Assembly: GCA_016280395.1 (NCBI GenBank)
Contig: JAEEGQ010000056.1
Location: 62,001-126,000 of the forward strand
Direction of reading: 5' to 3'
DNA length: 64,000 nucleotides
Source of the DNA: Lachnospiraceae bacterium
GTDB lineage: Bacteria > Bacillota > Clostridia > Lachnospirales > Lachnospiraceae
Shown here: in pieces, positions 51,882 through 60,157 of the stretch
How the letters are laid out: each line of letters starts with the position of its first letter
Numbering within the stretch: position 1 is the first letter of the stretch
Program-made: the position numbers and the translations under genes
The notes under the pieces: model-generated
Seen by the model: the letters and a program-made list of their open reading frames with translations, nothing else
Told to the model about the DNA's origin: nothing
Database searches by the model: none

Positions 51882-53210
51882 TTAATGCTGTTTATTCCTG
51901 AATCTTGTGTATTCAAGCTGTGAAACGAGCTCCACAGTCCCTATGGGGCCGCGCCTCTGTTTGCCGATTATTACCTCTGCGATTCCCTTCTTGTCGGAAT
52001 CTTTATTATAATATTCATCGCGATACAGGAACATTACTACGTCGGCATCCTGCTCGATGGCTCCGGATTCACGAAGGTCTGAGAGCATGGGACGTTTGTC
52101 CGGACGCTGTTCCACAAGACGCGAAAGCTGCGAGCATGCGATTATGGGGCAGTTAAGCTCCCTCGCGAGCGCCTTTAAGGCGCGGGATATCTCCATTATT
52201 TCCTGCTGGCGGCTGTCCACCTTTTTATCGACCGTCATAAGCTGCAGATAGTCGATTATTATCAGTCCCACGTTGTGTTCTATCTTATAACGGCGGCACT
52301 TCGAACGGAGCGCGTTTATCGAGATGCCCGCGGTATCGTCTATGATGATGGGCGATTTGCTTATGACTCTCGCGCTCTCCACAAGCTTTGTCCAGTCTGT
52401 CGGATTAAGGCGGCCCGTGTTAAGGGACTGGGCGTCGACAGACGAATGCATGGCAAGTATACGGTTTACCATCTGGGTCTTTGACATTTCGAGGCTGAAC
52501 ACAAGGGTCGCAACATTGCTCCTGACCGCAGTGAATTCGGCAATGTTCAGTACGAAGGCAGTCTTACCCATTGAAGGACGCGCAGCCACGATGATAAGGT
52601 CGGAAGGCTGCAGCCCGGCTGTCTTTGCGTCAAGATCGTAAAAGCCCGTAGCGATACCGGTCACACCGCTGTTGCTGCGTGAAGCGGCCTGAATGCCCTT
52701 AAGGCTTTCCATAACGACTTTTTCTATGGGGACATAGTCGTTTGCGGTACGGCCCTGGGAAATGTCAAAAATGCGCTTTTCCGCGCCCGAAAGCAGTGCA
52801 TCCGGCTCTTCCCGTCCCGTATAGCAGGCATCGGCGATCTCCTCGCTGGTCCTTATGAGCCGTCTGAAGGCAGCCTTGTTTGCCACTATCTTTGCGTAAT
52901 GTCCGACATTTGCCGTGGTAGGTACCGAATCTGTGAGCGATGTGAGAAAACCGAAATCGCAGACATCATCCGGCGCATTGTTCTGCTTTAATTTCTCGCG
53001 CAGGATCATTACATCCACAGGCTTGTTTTCGTCATAAAGCTGCGAGATCGCTTCAAAAAGCAGGCTGTATTTCTTCTGGTAGAAATCCTCCTGCTTTAAG
53101 ATCTCCATTACAGTCGTTACCGCTTCGGGATCGAGCAGCATCGAACCTATAACCATCGCCTCGGCTTCGTCGCTGTGAGGCGGTATTTTTTTTATAATGG
53201 GTTCATCCAT
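51882..53210 (-). CDS. dnaB: Replicative DNA helicase DnaB
   Basis: 442-residue hexameric helicase of the replication fork (called DnaC in Bacillus). N-terminal primase-interaction domain MVIGSMLLDPEAVTTVMEIL; RecA-type motor with Walker A AARPSMGKTAFVLNI, Walker B GLIIIDYLQLM, QQEIMEISRALKALAREL and the arginine finger region DLRESGAIEQDADVV. No intein is seen. It follows rplI by six bases in the conserved gdpP-rplI-dnaB order. Confidence 0.97.
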   Translation of the reverse strand: MDEPIIKKIPPHSDEAEAMVIGSMLLDPEAVTTVMEILKQEDFYQKKYSLLFEAISQLYDENKPVDVMILREKLKQNNAPDDVCDFGFLTSLTDSVPTTANVGHYAKIVANKAAFRRLIRTSEEIADACYTGREEPDALLSGAEKRIFDISQGRTANDYVPIEKVVMESLKGIQAASRSNSGVTGIATGFYDLDAKTAGLQPSDLIIVAARPSMGKTAFVLNIAEFTAVRSNVATLVFSLEMSKTQMVNRILAMHSSVDAQSLNTGRLNPTDWTKLVESARVISKSPIIIDDTAGISINALRSKCRRYKIEHNVGLIIIDYLQLMTVDKKVDSRQQEIMEISRALKALARELNCPIIACSQLSRLVEQRPDKRPMLSDLRESGAIEQDADVVMFLYRDEYYNKDSDKKGIAEVIIGKQRRGPIGTVELVSQLEYTRFRNKQH

Positions 53211-53216
53211 AACTGA

Positions 53217-53663
53217 TCATTCTCCGTCAACGCGCACCCTGATCTGCGCCGTAACCTGCGGATGAAGCTTTATCTGTACCATATATGTGCCGAGGTTCTT
53301 GATGGCATCGGGGAGTACAAGCTTCTTCTTGTCGATATCGAAACCGTGCTGCTTCTTTAATTCTTCGGAAACTTCTTTGGACGAAACGGAACCGAAAGTC
53401 CTTCCGCCTTCACCCGTCCTGATCTTGCAGTTTACGGTAAGGTCGTTGAGCTTTGCGCCGAGAGCCTGAGCCTCCTCAAGGATCTCCTGCCTGCGCGCCG
53501 CTTCGGCAGCCTGCTGCGCTTCAAGGTCGGCACGGTTTTTCTTGCTTGCTTCGATGCCGAACTTCTTCGGTATTATGAAATTCTTGGCATAACCGTCGTT
53601 AACCTTGACGATCTCGCCTTTTTTGCCCAGATTCTTTACATCCTGTAAAAGTATTATCTCCAT
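53217..53663 (-). CDS. rplI: 50S ribosomal protein L9
   Basis: 148-residue L9 with the N-terminal 23S-binding domain (MEIILLQDVKNLGKKGEIV and DGYAKNFIIPK), the long connecting helix and the C-terminal domain (GSVSSKEVSEELKKQHGFDID). The start at 53663 is set by family alignment and by GGGAGAG upstream; the longer frame to 53690 would overlap gdpP. Confidence 0.97.
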   Translation of the reverse strand: MEIILLQDVKNLGKKGEIVKVNDGYAKNFIIPKKFGIEASKKNRADLEAQQAAEAARRQEILEEAQALGAKLNDLTVNCKIRTGEGGRTFGSVSSKEVSEELKKQHGFDIDKKKLVLPDAIKNLGTYMVQIKLHPQVTAQIRVRVDGE

Positions 53664-53664
53664 T

Positions 53665-55725
53665 TCAGATCTCTCCCTCTTTTTCGTCAAGCGCTTCCTT
53701 GACTTTCTGTATAGCTTCTTCTATGGTGCAATCCGTCAGCTGGCACCCGGATGCGCTCATATGGCCGCCTCCGCCGAACTTCTCCATAAGTACCTGGACG
53801 TTGTATTCGTCGATGGAACGCGCACTGACATACACCTTGTTGTTGTAATACGAGAACACGAACGAAGCCTTGATATTCGCGATCTCCATAAGCTCGTTGG
53901 CGATCTGTGCGGCAAGGACCGTAGGGCTTTCCGCATCCGTTCCCGTATCGAGCGTACCGATCGCAAAGCAGCCGTTGTAAACCTCAGCCTTTGATACGAT
54001 CGAAGCTCTTATCTGGTATTCCTTAAGCTCTGTCCTGAACATCTTCCTGATACGCGTTACATCCGCACCGTTCCTGCGCAGGAAGGCTGCGGCCTCGAAG
54101 GTCCTTACGCCTGTCTTTGAAAGGAAGTTGTTTGTGTCCACCATCATGCCGGCAAACATGGCATCAGCCTCAACCTGCTTGAGCTTGACCTCATCACCCG
54201 AATACTGCAGGATCTCCGCAACCATTTCACAGGCGGACGAAGCATACGGCTCAATATACGAGAGCACCGCATTGGACGCGATCTCGCCCGTAAGGCGGTG
54301 ATGGTCGATGATAACGCAGTTCTCCACCATTTCGACAAGCTCCGGACACTCCGTGTAGCTTGCGCGGTTAACGTCAACTATTACAAGAAGAGCATCCTTT
54401 GTGATGTTCTCCTTCGCTTCCTCACTGTTCACGAAAAGATCGTCCTCATAGTCCGGGCTGTTAAGGAATCTGCTCATCATCGGACGAAGTGACGTGGTAA
54501 CCTCGTTAATGACAATATGCGCCTTGGTATTGAGCGACTTCGCTATCCTGTAAACGCCTATTGCGGATCCGAGCGAATCCACATCCCCGATGGAATGGCC
54601 CATGACAAAGATCTCGTCCCTGGCCTCTATGAGCTCGCGGAGGGCATGTGCCTTTACACGCGCCTTTACGCGGGTATTCTTCTCGACGGACATACTCTTT
54701 CCGCCGTAATAGATGTTGTTCTCGCCTTCTCTTAATACGACCTGGTCGCCGCCGCGGCCAAGAGCAAGATCGATCGCAGCGCGCGCACGTTCATAAGCCT
54801 TGTCGTAGCTGCCTGTCTCGGCGCTTAAGCCCATACTTATCGTTACCGGAAGCTCGTTTCCGATATTCACGGAACGCACCTCGTCAAGTACCGGGAACCT
54901 GTTCTGGCGCAGGCCCGCAAGGTATTTGTTCGGGAAAAGGCAGATGTACTTGTCCTTTTCAAGTTTTTTAACGATAGCATCAACAGAGGCCATGCTCTTC
55001 TGGATCTTACGGTCTATAAGGGCCGTGAGCAGCGAGCGGCGCACCTCGTCCACGCTTTCGAGGACTTCTTCATAGTTGTCGATATAGATGAGTCCGACGA
55101 TAAGGCGCTGGTCAGACAGTTCCTTCTGCATTGCGATCCTGTCGGTCTCGTCGAGCAGGTACATGGTGATGAGGTCGCCCTTCCCGGCATCCTCTTCCTT
55201 CCTGTCCTCGTACAGCCAGTAGATATCGTCATCTGCGTTTGCGGCATTTATACGTCTGAAGACGGCAAGATAATTACGTTCCGCATGGATGATGTGGATG
55301 CTCGTATCCTCCTCGGCTGAAGGCAGTATGCCCGCGTCGATCCCGTCAAAAAGCTGGAATACATGCTGGCTCTTGGCCTTTTCAAGCCCCGTTATCTCCG
55401 CGAACGCATTGTTCAGCCAAACAACACGCCCTTCCGCATCAAGAACGGCATAAGGGAGCACAAGTTCCTTGGAAAGACGGCGCTGAAGCTTGTTATAGGA
55501 GGCCGCAAAGCGTACCATCCCCGCTATGATCTTCGGCCGCCAGAGAACATAGATGACTATGGCAAAGATGGTATAGGCAAGCGAAAAGCCGAGCGCAACA
55601 AACCCTGCCCTTAGGTCGATGGCAAAATGTATGACGGTGATAAGCGCCACAACGGGCAGCAACAGCAGCGGCCACATTATGTAAAGGCGCATGACACCTT
55701 TTATAACAACTCTTTTCTTGGTCAT
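53665..55725 (-). CDS. gdpP: GdpP-type cyclic-di-AMP phosphodiesterase
   Basis: 686-residue membrane enzyme that hydrolyses cyclic di-AMP, setting cell-wall and potassium balance. Two N-terminal spans, a PAS domain (about 85-150), a degenerate GGDEF domain (about 175-300), then DHH (VMGHSIGDVDSLGSAIG, VIIDHHRLTG) and DHHA1 (FGGGGHMSASGC) domains. The DHH metal-binding residues are retained. The gene runs into rplI, whose start is two bases away. ATG 55725 with GGAG is used rather than one four codons upstream. Confidence 0.95.
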   Translation of the reverse strand: MTKKRVVIKGVMRLYIMWPLLLLPVVALITVIHFAIDLRAGFVALGFSLAYTIFAIVIYVLWRPKIIAGMVRFAASYNKLQRRLSKELVLPYAVLDAEGRVVWLNNAFAEITGLEKAKSQHVFQLFDGIDAGILPSAEEDTSIHIIHAERNYLAVFRRINAANADDDIYWLYEDRKEEDAGKGDLITMYLLDETDRIAMQKELSDQRLIVGLIYIDNYEEVLESVDEVRRSLLTALIDRKIQKSMASVDAIVKKLEKDKYICLFPNKYLAGLRQNRFPVLDEVRSVNIGNELPVTISMGLSAETGSYDKAYERARAAIDLALGRGGDQVVLREGENNIYYGGKSMSVEKNTRVKARVKAHALRELIEARDEIFVMGHSIGDVDSLGSAIGVYRIAKSLNTKAHIVINEVTTSLRPMMSRFLNSPDYEDDLFVNSEEAKENITKDALLVIVDVNRASYTECPELVEMVENCVIIDHHRLTGEIASNAVLSYIEPYASSACEMVAEILQYSGDEVKLKQVEADAMFAGMMVDTNNFLSKTGVRTFEAAAFLRRNGADVTRIRKMFRTELKEYQIRASIVSKAEVYNGCFAIGTLDTGTDAESPTVLAAQIANELMEIANIKASFVFSYYNNKVYVSARSIDEYNVQVLMEKFGGGGHMSASGCQLTDCTIEEAIQKVKEALDEKEGEI

Positions 55726-55793
55726 AAAGATCTCCATTTTATCCGGTACGGGGCCGCCGTATCCATGCGGGCCGTCGCGGAGCTGTGAGCAAT

Positions 55794-56468
55794 TTAATAC
55801 CGGTCTTTTTCAGGGTTCCCGAGCCCCGCCCTGCGAAGGCAGACGGCTCCTGCAAGGAAGCATATCTGACCGGCTGTATTTAAGCCTTCTCCGAGCCAGT
55901 TCATGCCGGCCGAGCCAAAATCCTTCGTGGAAAGGTATCCCATCGAAAGCAGGCAGACAAAGGTAACCGAGAAGAGCGCGATGGCTGCCGGCTTCTTAAG
56001 CTTTGCTCCCATGACCGAAAGCGAAAGGCAGATAAGCCCGATCCCAAGCACCATAAAGCTTACAAAGATCATCGTGCCGGAGAACACGGGAGGCTTTTCC
56101 GTTGCTCCGGCAGTAAGTGTACCTGCAAGTACAAGGTAAAGCGGCGCAAAGGAGTTGACTTTGGCGTTGCGGTTCTTTTTTCTCAGCAGCGATGCCATCC
56201 CAAGCCCCGCCAGGATAAAACCGATGCTCTGGAGCGGGAAGAACATAGCCGAAAGCTTCTCAAAATCGCATACGCCCATGGCATACAGCAGCTTATGCAG
56301 GGCCTTTGAAAAGCCCGCAACAAAAATGTCGATGAAGCCCGCTGCCACTATGGCATATGCCCCTTTATAGAGCCTGTTGTAAAGATCGCAGAGCAGTATC
56401 ACCGCTGCTGCCCCAAAAAGGAACACAGGCACAAAATCGACTATCGCCATCGGTACCGTATAATCCAT
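55794..56468 (-). CDS. Conserved hypothetical polytopic membrane protein
   Basis: 224 residues with about seven hydrophobic spans, starting MDYTVPMAIVDFVPVFLFG, with short polar loops (LRKKNRNAKVN, GAKLKKPAA). No conserved charged motif is seen. ATG at 56468 with GGAGAG upstream is preferred to 56561, which runs through a poor N-terminus. It sits between rpsR and gdpP on the same strand, separated from rpsR by a terminator. Unknown function. Confidence 0.78.
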   Translation of the reverse strand: MDYTVPMAIVDFVPVFLFGAAAVILLCDLYNRLYKGAYAIVAAGFIDIFVAGFSKALHKLLYAMGVCDFEKLSAMFFPLQSIGFILAGLGMASLLRKKNRNAKVNSFAPLYLVLAGTLTAGATEKPPVFSGTMIFVSFMVLGIGLICLSLSVMGAKLKKPAAIALFSVTFVCLLSMGYLSTKDFGSAGMNWLGEGLNTAGQICFLAGAVCLRRAGLGNPEKDRY

Positions 56469-56606
56469 AACTCTCCGTATGCCGCGGGGTAACCCGCAGC
56501 CGCCCTCCTGCCAAAATATTTGTAAAAGGAGCGCCATTCTCCCATAACGCCATAAATACACAAGCTATATTGTACGGCTTTTTGGTCAAAAAGTCAATTG
56601 CGGATG

Positions 56607-56640
56607 AAAAAAGCCCCCGTACCCGGTGTACGGAGGCTTT
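56607..56640 (-). terminator. Rho-independent terminator of rpsF-ssb-rpsR
   Basis: Near-perfect 13-bp stem of AAAGCC and CCGTAC type (one T-G pair) at 56610-56640, followed on the minus strand by a run of six Ts, 27 bases after the rpsR stop. Confidence 0.85.
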
Positions 56641-56666
56641 GGTGTCAATATTGACTTGCTGTGCGA

Positions 56667-56942
56667 TCACTCTACTGCGTAGGGAAGAAGAGCAAGCTGG
56701 CGGGCACGCTTTACAGCTACTGTAAGGGCACGCTGATGCTTTGCGCAGTTTCCGCTGATCCTTCTGGGAAGGATCTTTCCGCGCTCGGAGACAAACTTCT
56801 TAAGCTTGTTTACATCTTTGTAATCAACTCCGGTGTACTCTTTTTCTGCACAGAAAATGCAGACTTTCTTTCTTCTGCGAATAGGTCTTTTCTTGAACTC
56901 GCGCTCTGCGCCGTCCTGACCCTTTTCATTCTTGTTATACGG
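56667..56942 (-). CDS. rpsR: 30S ribosomal protein S18
   Basis: 91-residue S18, which forms a pair with S6 on 16S rRNA. Contains [18 protein letters not shown] and [17 protein letters not shown]; three Cys and one His of the zinc-binding (C+) form are kept. GGAGGAAATT before ATG at 56942. It is the last gene of the rpsF-ssb-rpsR operon. Confidence 0.97.
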   Translation of the reverse strand, partial: PYNKNEKGQDGAEREFKKRPIRRRKKVCIFCAEKEYTGVDYKDVNKLKKFVSERGKILPRRISGNCAKHQRALTVAVKRARQLALLPYAVE

Positions 56943-56974
56943 CATAATTTCCTCCTTATTCAATGCGCGCCGGT

Positions 56975-57415
56975 TTACGAGAACGGAAGTTCTTCGTCAA
57001 TTCCGTCCGGAATGTTCATGAAACCGTCGCCTGCCTGAGCGGGCTGCGAATTCTGGGCGGGAGTGTAACCCTCACCGTTTCCCGAACCGCTTGCGTTTTT
57101 GCTCTCGGCAAATTCTACTTCATCTACCATGATCTGCGTGCTGTAAACCTTGTTGCCGTTCTTATCGGTGTAATTGTCGTTCTGTACGGAACCGACAACA
57201 ACAACCTTTGTACCTTTTCTAAGATACTTGTCGACAAACTCGGCTGTCCTGCCAAACGCGGTACAGTTGAAGAAATCAGCTTCAGGCTGGCCTTCACGCT
57301 TAAACCTTCTGTCTACAGCAATGCTGAACCTTCCAATGGTTGTCTGACTTGCGCCCTGGCTCGTTCTTACTTCGGGATCCCTTGTAAGACGGCCCATTAA
57401 AATGACTTTGTTCAT
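56975..57415 (-). CDS. ssb: Single-stranded DNA-binding protein
   Basis: 146 residues: OB-fold with [21 protein letters not shown] and [12 protein letters not shown], then a Gly/Gln/Asn-rich linker and the acidic tip DEELPF that recruits repair and replication partners. Its place between rpsF and rpsR is the conserved Gram-positive order. Confidence 0.97.
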   Translation of the reverse strand: MNKVILMGRLTRDPEVRTSQGASQTTIGRFSIAVDRRFKREGQPEADFFNCTAFGRTAEFVDKYLRKGTKVVVVGSVQNDNYTDKNGNKVYSTQIMVDEVEFAESKNASGSGNGEGYTPAQNSQPAQAGDGFMNIPDGIDEELPFS

Positions 57416-57433
57416 AAAAGATAATCCTCCTGA

Positions 57434-57727
57434 TTATTCTTCGTCGCCAAGTCGGATGCACAAATATCTGATCACATTCTCCATGATACGAATTCTCTGT
57501 TCGATCTCGTTCGGAGTAGTAGAATCAGCATCGAAACGGATGAAATAATAGTAACCTTCGCTCTGCTTCTCGATCTCGTAAGCAAGCTTCTTCTTACCGC
57601 CGTCGATAACTTCGGTAATGTTACCGTTGAATCGCGCAATGAGAGCTTTTACTTTGTCAAGAACAGCTGCTCTTGCGTCATCCTCGATTTTTGCACTTAC
57701 AACTACAGCTAACTCATAATTGTTCAT
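57434..57727 (-). CDS. rpsF: 30S ribosomal protein S6
   Basis: 97-residue S6 starting MNNYELAVVVSAKIEDDAR with GDEE at the end. The start is set by AGGAGG 10 bases before ATG 57727. First gene of the operon with ssb and rpsR; its promoter is at 57824-57852. In many bacteria the S6:S18 pair binds the operon's leader. Confidence 0.96.
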   Translation of the reverse strand: MNNYELAVVVSAKIEDDARAAVLDKVKALIARFNGNITEVIDGGKKKLAYEIEKQSEGYYYFIRFDADSTTPNEIEQRIRIMENVIRYLCIRLGDEE

Positions 57728-57756
57728 AGTTGTCCGCACCTCCTTCTGGTCTTTTG

Positions 57757-57780
57757 GCCCTTCTCTTATCGGAAGAGCAA
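57757..57780 (-). promoter_or_regulatory. Hairpin in the rpsF leader, possible S6:S18 site
   Basis: In the mRNA, CCTT-G-CTCTT pairs with AAGAG-AAGG around a loop containing CCGAT. Published S6:S18 autoregulatory leaders carry an exposed CCG next to a stem. The fit is by eye only. Confidence 0.4.
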
Positions 57781-57823
57781 GGATTGTGTTCTGCATACAT
57801 CACTTTGCATACCACGGAGTAAT

Positions 57824-57852
57824 ATACTATCACGCGGTCTCAAAAAATGCAA
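57824..57852 (-). promoter_or_regulatory. Promoter of rpsF-ssb-rpsR
   Basis: Minus strand -35 TTGCAT (57847-57852), 17 bases, -10 TAGTAT (57824-57829). Confidence 0.6.
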
Positions 57853-58023
57853 GCATTATTTTTTCGTCCGGTTACACAAAAACTGTTTATTTATGGTTTA
57901 GATGCTTATTATATCCTTGTATATGAAATGATTTTGTGATAAAGTTATCATGATATGATATGCTTTCATACCGAACAGAATAAAACAAACTCTAAAGCCA
58001 AACAGCTTTACACGGAGGTTTGT

Positions 58024-60078
58024 ATGATAACACGCTATACTTTCGGAAATCCCGTTGAAACATATGCCGTACCTCAAAAGCCTGAGGCCTGCGGGAAGCT
58101 CCTGCCTTTTTTTGAGCGCAGTGAAGACGGCCTTACCTACAGCATGAAGCTTAATAAGGATGAGATCGTTTACGGACTCGGAGAACAGATCCGCGGAATT
58201 AACAAGCGGGGATGGACTTACACCTCGTTCTGCGCCGATAATCCCCATCACGAGGAAGGCACGCATTCACTGTACGGAGCCCACAATTTCCTTGTGTTTG
58301 ACAGGGAAAAGCCCTTTGGCGTCTTCTTTGACCATCCGGGTGAAATGACTTTTGACATAGGGTATTCGGACCTTGATACAATAAAGATAACCGCAAGATA
58401 TCCCGACACAGACATCTACATCATTGACGGCGAGACGCCCTACGGGATAGTCAGGGCCTTCAGGAAGCTCATAGGCCAAAGCTACATTCCGCCGCTTTTC
58501 GGTTTCGGTTTCCAGCAGAGCCGCTGGGGTTACAGATGCAAAGAGGATGTGGACAGGGTCCTTGAAGCCTACAGTGCTTACGGTCTTCCTCTCGACTCCG
58601 TCTGTCTTGACATAGACTACATGGAGGATTACAAGGACTTTACCGTGAACAGCGGGCGTTTTCCGGATTTTGAGGATTATGTCGCTTCGCTGAAGAAGGA
58701 AAATATCCACCTTATCCCGATAATAGACGCAGGCGTTAAGATCGAAGAAGGCTATGACGTTTACGAAGAAGGCAGAGAGAACGGTTATTTCTGCAAAAAG
58801 CAGGACGGAAGCGACTTTGTGGCGGGAGTCTGGCCCGGCCGCACGCATTTCCCGGATTTCTTAAACCCCGACGTAAGAAAATGGTTCGGTGAAAAATATT
58901 ACAGGCTTACCGAGGCCGGGATCGAAGGCTTCTGGAATGATATGAACGAGCCCGCGATGTTCTATTCGGATGAAGGCCTTGAAAAGGCAAAACAGCAGAT
59001 TCAGGCCGTTTTTTCAAAAGAGATCGACATTGAAGGCTTTTTCGCCCTTGGCGGTCTTATGAATTCCATAAGCAACAGCCCCGCGGATTATGCTTCGTTT
59101 TACCACGAATTTGACGGCATTCGCGCAAGACATGACACCGTCCATAACCTGTTCGGCTATAATATGACCAAAGCCGCTGCCGAAGCCTTCGCCGCAAAAT
59201 ACCCCGACAGGCGCCTGCTGCTTTACTCGCGTGCGTCCTACATCGGCGCCCACAGGTACGGCGGCATCTGGACAGGCGACAACATGTCCTGGTGGAGCCA
59301 CCTGCTCCTCAACATAAAGATGATGCCGTCCCTCAATATGTGCGGTTTCCTGTATTCCGGCGCGGACCTTGGCGGGTTCGGCGCGGATACAAGCGGCGAC
59401 CTGCTCCTCCGCTGGCTGCAGTTCGGAATCTTTACCCCGCTCATGCGTGACCACAGCGCCATAGGCACCCTGCTCCAGGAGCCCTACCGCTTCGGAAACA
59501 TCGATGCCTTCAGGCGCACCCTGCAGCTTCGTTACAGGCTTATGGGCTATATCTACAGCGAGTTCATGAAAGCCGCCCTTGAGGACGAGTGCCTGTTCCG
59601 CCCCCTTGCCTTCGATTATCCCGAAGACACGTTTGCAAAACGCGTTGAGGACCAGCTGATGTTTGGCGAATCCCTGATGCTTGCGCCGGTTTATGAGCAG
59701 AATGCCAGAGGCCGCTATGTTTATCTTCCCGAGGATATGCTGTTCGTGAAGTTCATCTCACTTGAGGAAGCCGAAAATGAGCGTTTTGTGGAATATCTCG
59801 AGGACGGGACGCCTTACATCGCAAAGCCGATGCCGGCAGGACACCATTATATCGATGTCGCCCTTGACGAAACACACCTGTTTGTGCGCCCCGGAAAGCT
59901 GCTGCCGCTGCTTCGCCCGGCAAATACCACTGCGGAGCTGGATTTCACAGCACCCGAGGTGATCGCATATCCCCACGGGCAAAAAGAGCTTGCCTACAGG
60001 TATTACACGGACGATGGCGTCACAAAGGACTACACGGAAGCCTCGCACTTTAAGAATATCGTGTTTACTGTCAAATGA
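58024..60078 (+). CDS. GH31 alpha-glucosidase/xylosidase-type enzyme
   Basis: 684-residue intracellular enzyme of family 31. Barrel motifs: LDIDYMEDYKDF, GFWNDMNEPAMF with nucleophile D306, and WTGDNMSWWSHL with acid/base D419. The segment around NSGRFPDF and the C-terminal beta-domain are also present. Sequence favours an alpha-glucosidase, but alpha-xylosidase (for xyloglucan) cannot be excluded. ATG at 58024 has GGAGG five bases upstream. A weak promoter (TTGTAT, 17 bases, TAAAGT) at 57917-57945 is followed by palindromic ATCATGAT, a possible operator. Confidence 0.92.
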   Translation: MITRYTFGNPVETYAVPQKPEACGKLLPFFERSEDGLTYSMKLNKDEIVYGLGEQIRGINKRGWTYTSFCADNPHHEEGTHSLYGAHNFLVFDREKPFGVFFDHPGEMTFDIGYSDLDTIKITARYPDTDIYIIDGETPYGIVRAFRKLIGQSYIPPLFGFGFQQSRWGYRCKEDVDRVLEAYSAYGLPLDSVCLDIDYMEDYKDFTVNSGRFPDFEDYVASLKKENIHLIPIIDAGVKIEEGYDVYEEGRENGYFCKKQDGSDFVAGVWPGRTHFPDFLNPDVRKWFGEKYYRLTEAGIEGFWNDMNEPAMFYSDEGLEKAKQQIQAVFSKEIDIEGFFALGGLMNSISNSPADYASFYHEFDGIRARHDTVHNLFGYNMTKAAAEAFAAKYPDRRLLLYSRASYIGAHRYGGIWTGDNMSWWSHLLLNIKMMPSLNMCGFLYSGADLGGFGADTSGDLLLRWLQFGIFTPLMRDHSAIGTLLQEPYRFGNIDAFRRTLQLRYRLMGYIYSEFMKAALEDECLFRPLAFDYPEDTFAKRVEDQLMFGESLMLAPVYEQNARGRYVYLPEDMLFVKFISLEEAENERFVEYLEDGTPYIAKPMPAGHHYIDVALDETHLFVRPGKLLPLLRPANTTAELDFTAPEVIAYPHGQKELAYRYYTDDGVTKDYTEASHFKNIVFTVK

Positions 60079-60157
60079 CGCGCAACATTCCGGATAAAAA
60101 AACAGTATTATATACAGATAAGGATTAACGGGCCCTTTGGTCCGGAGGATGATTTTT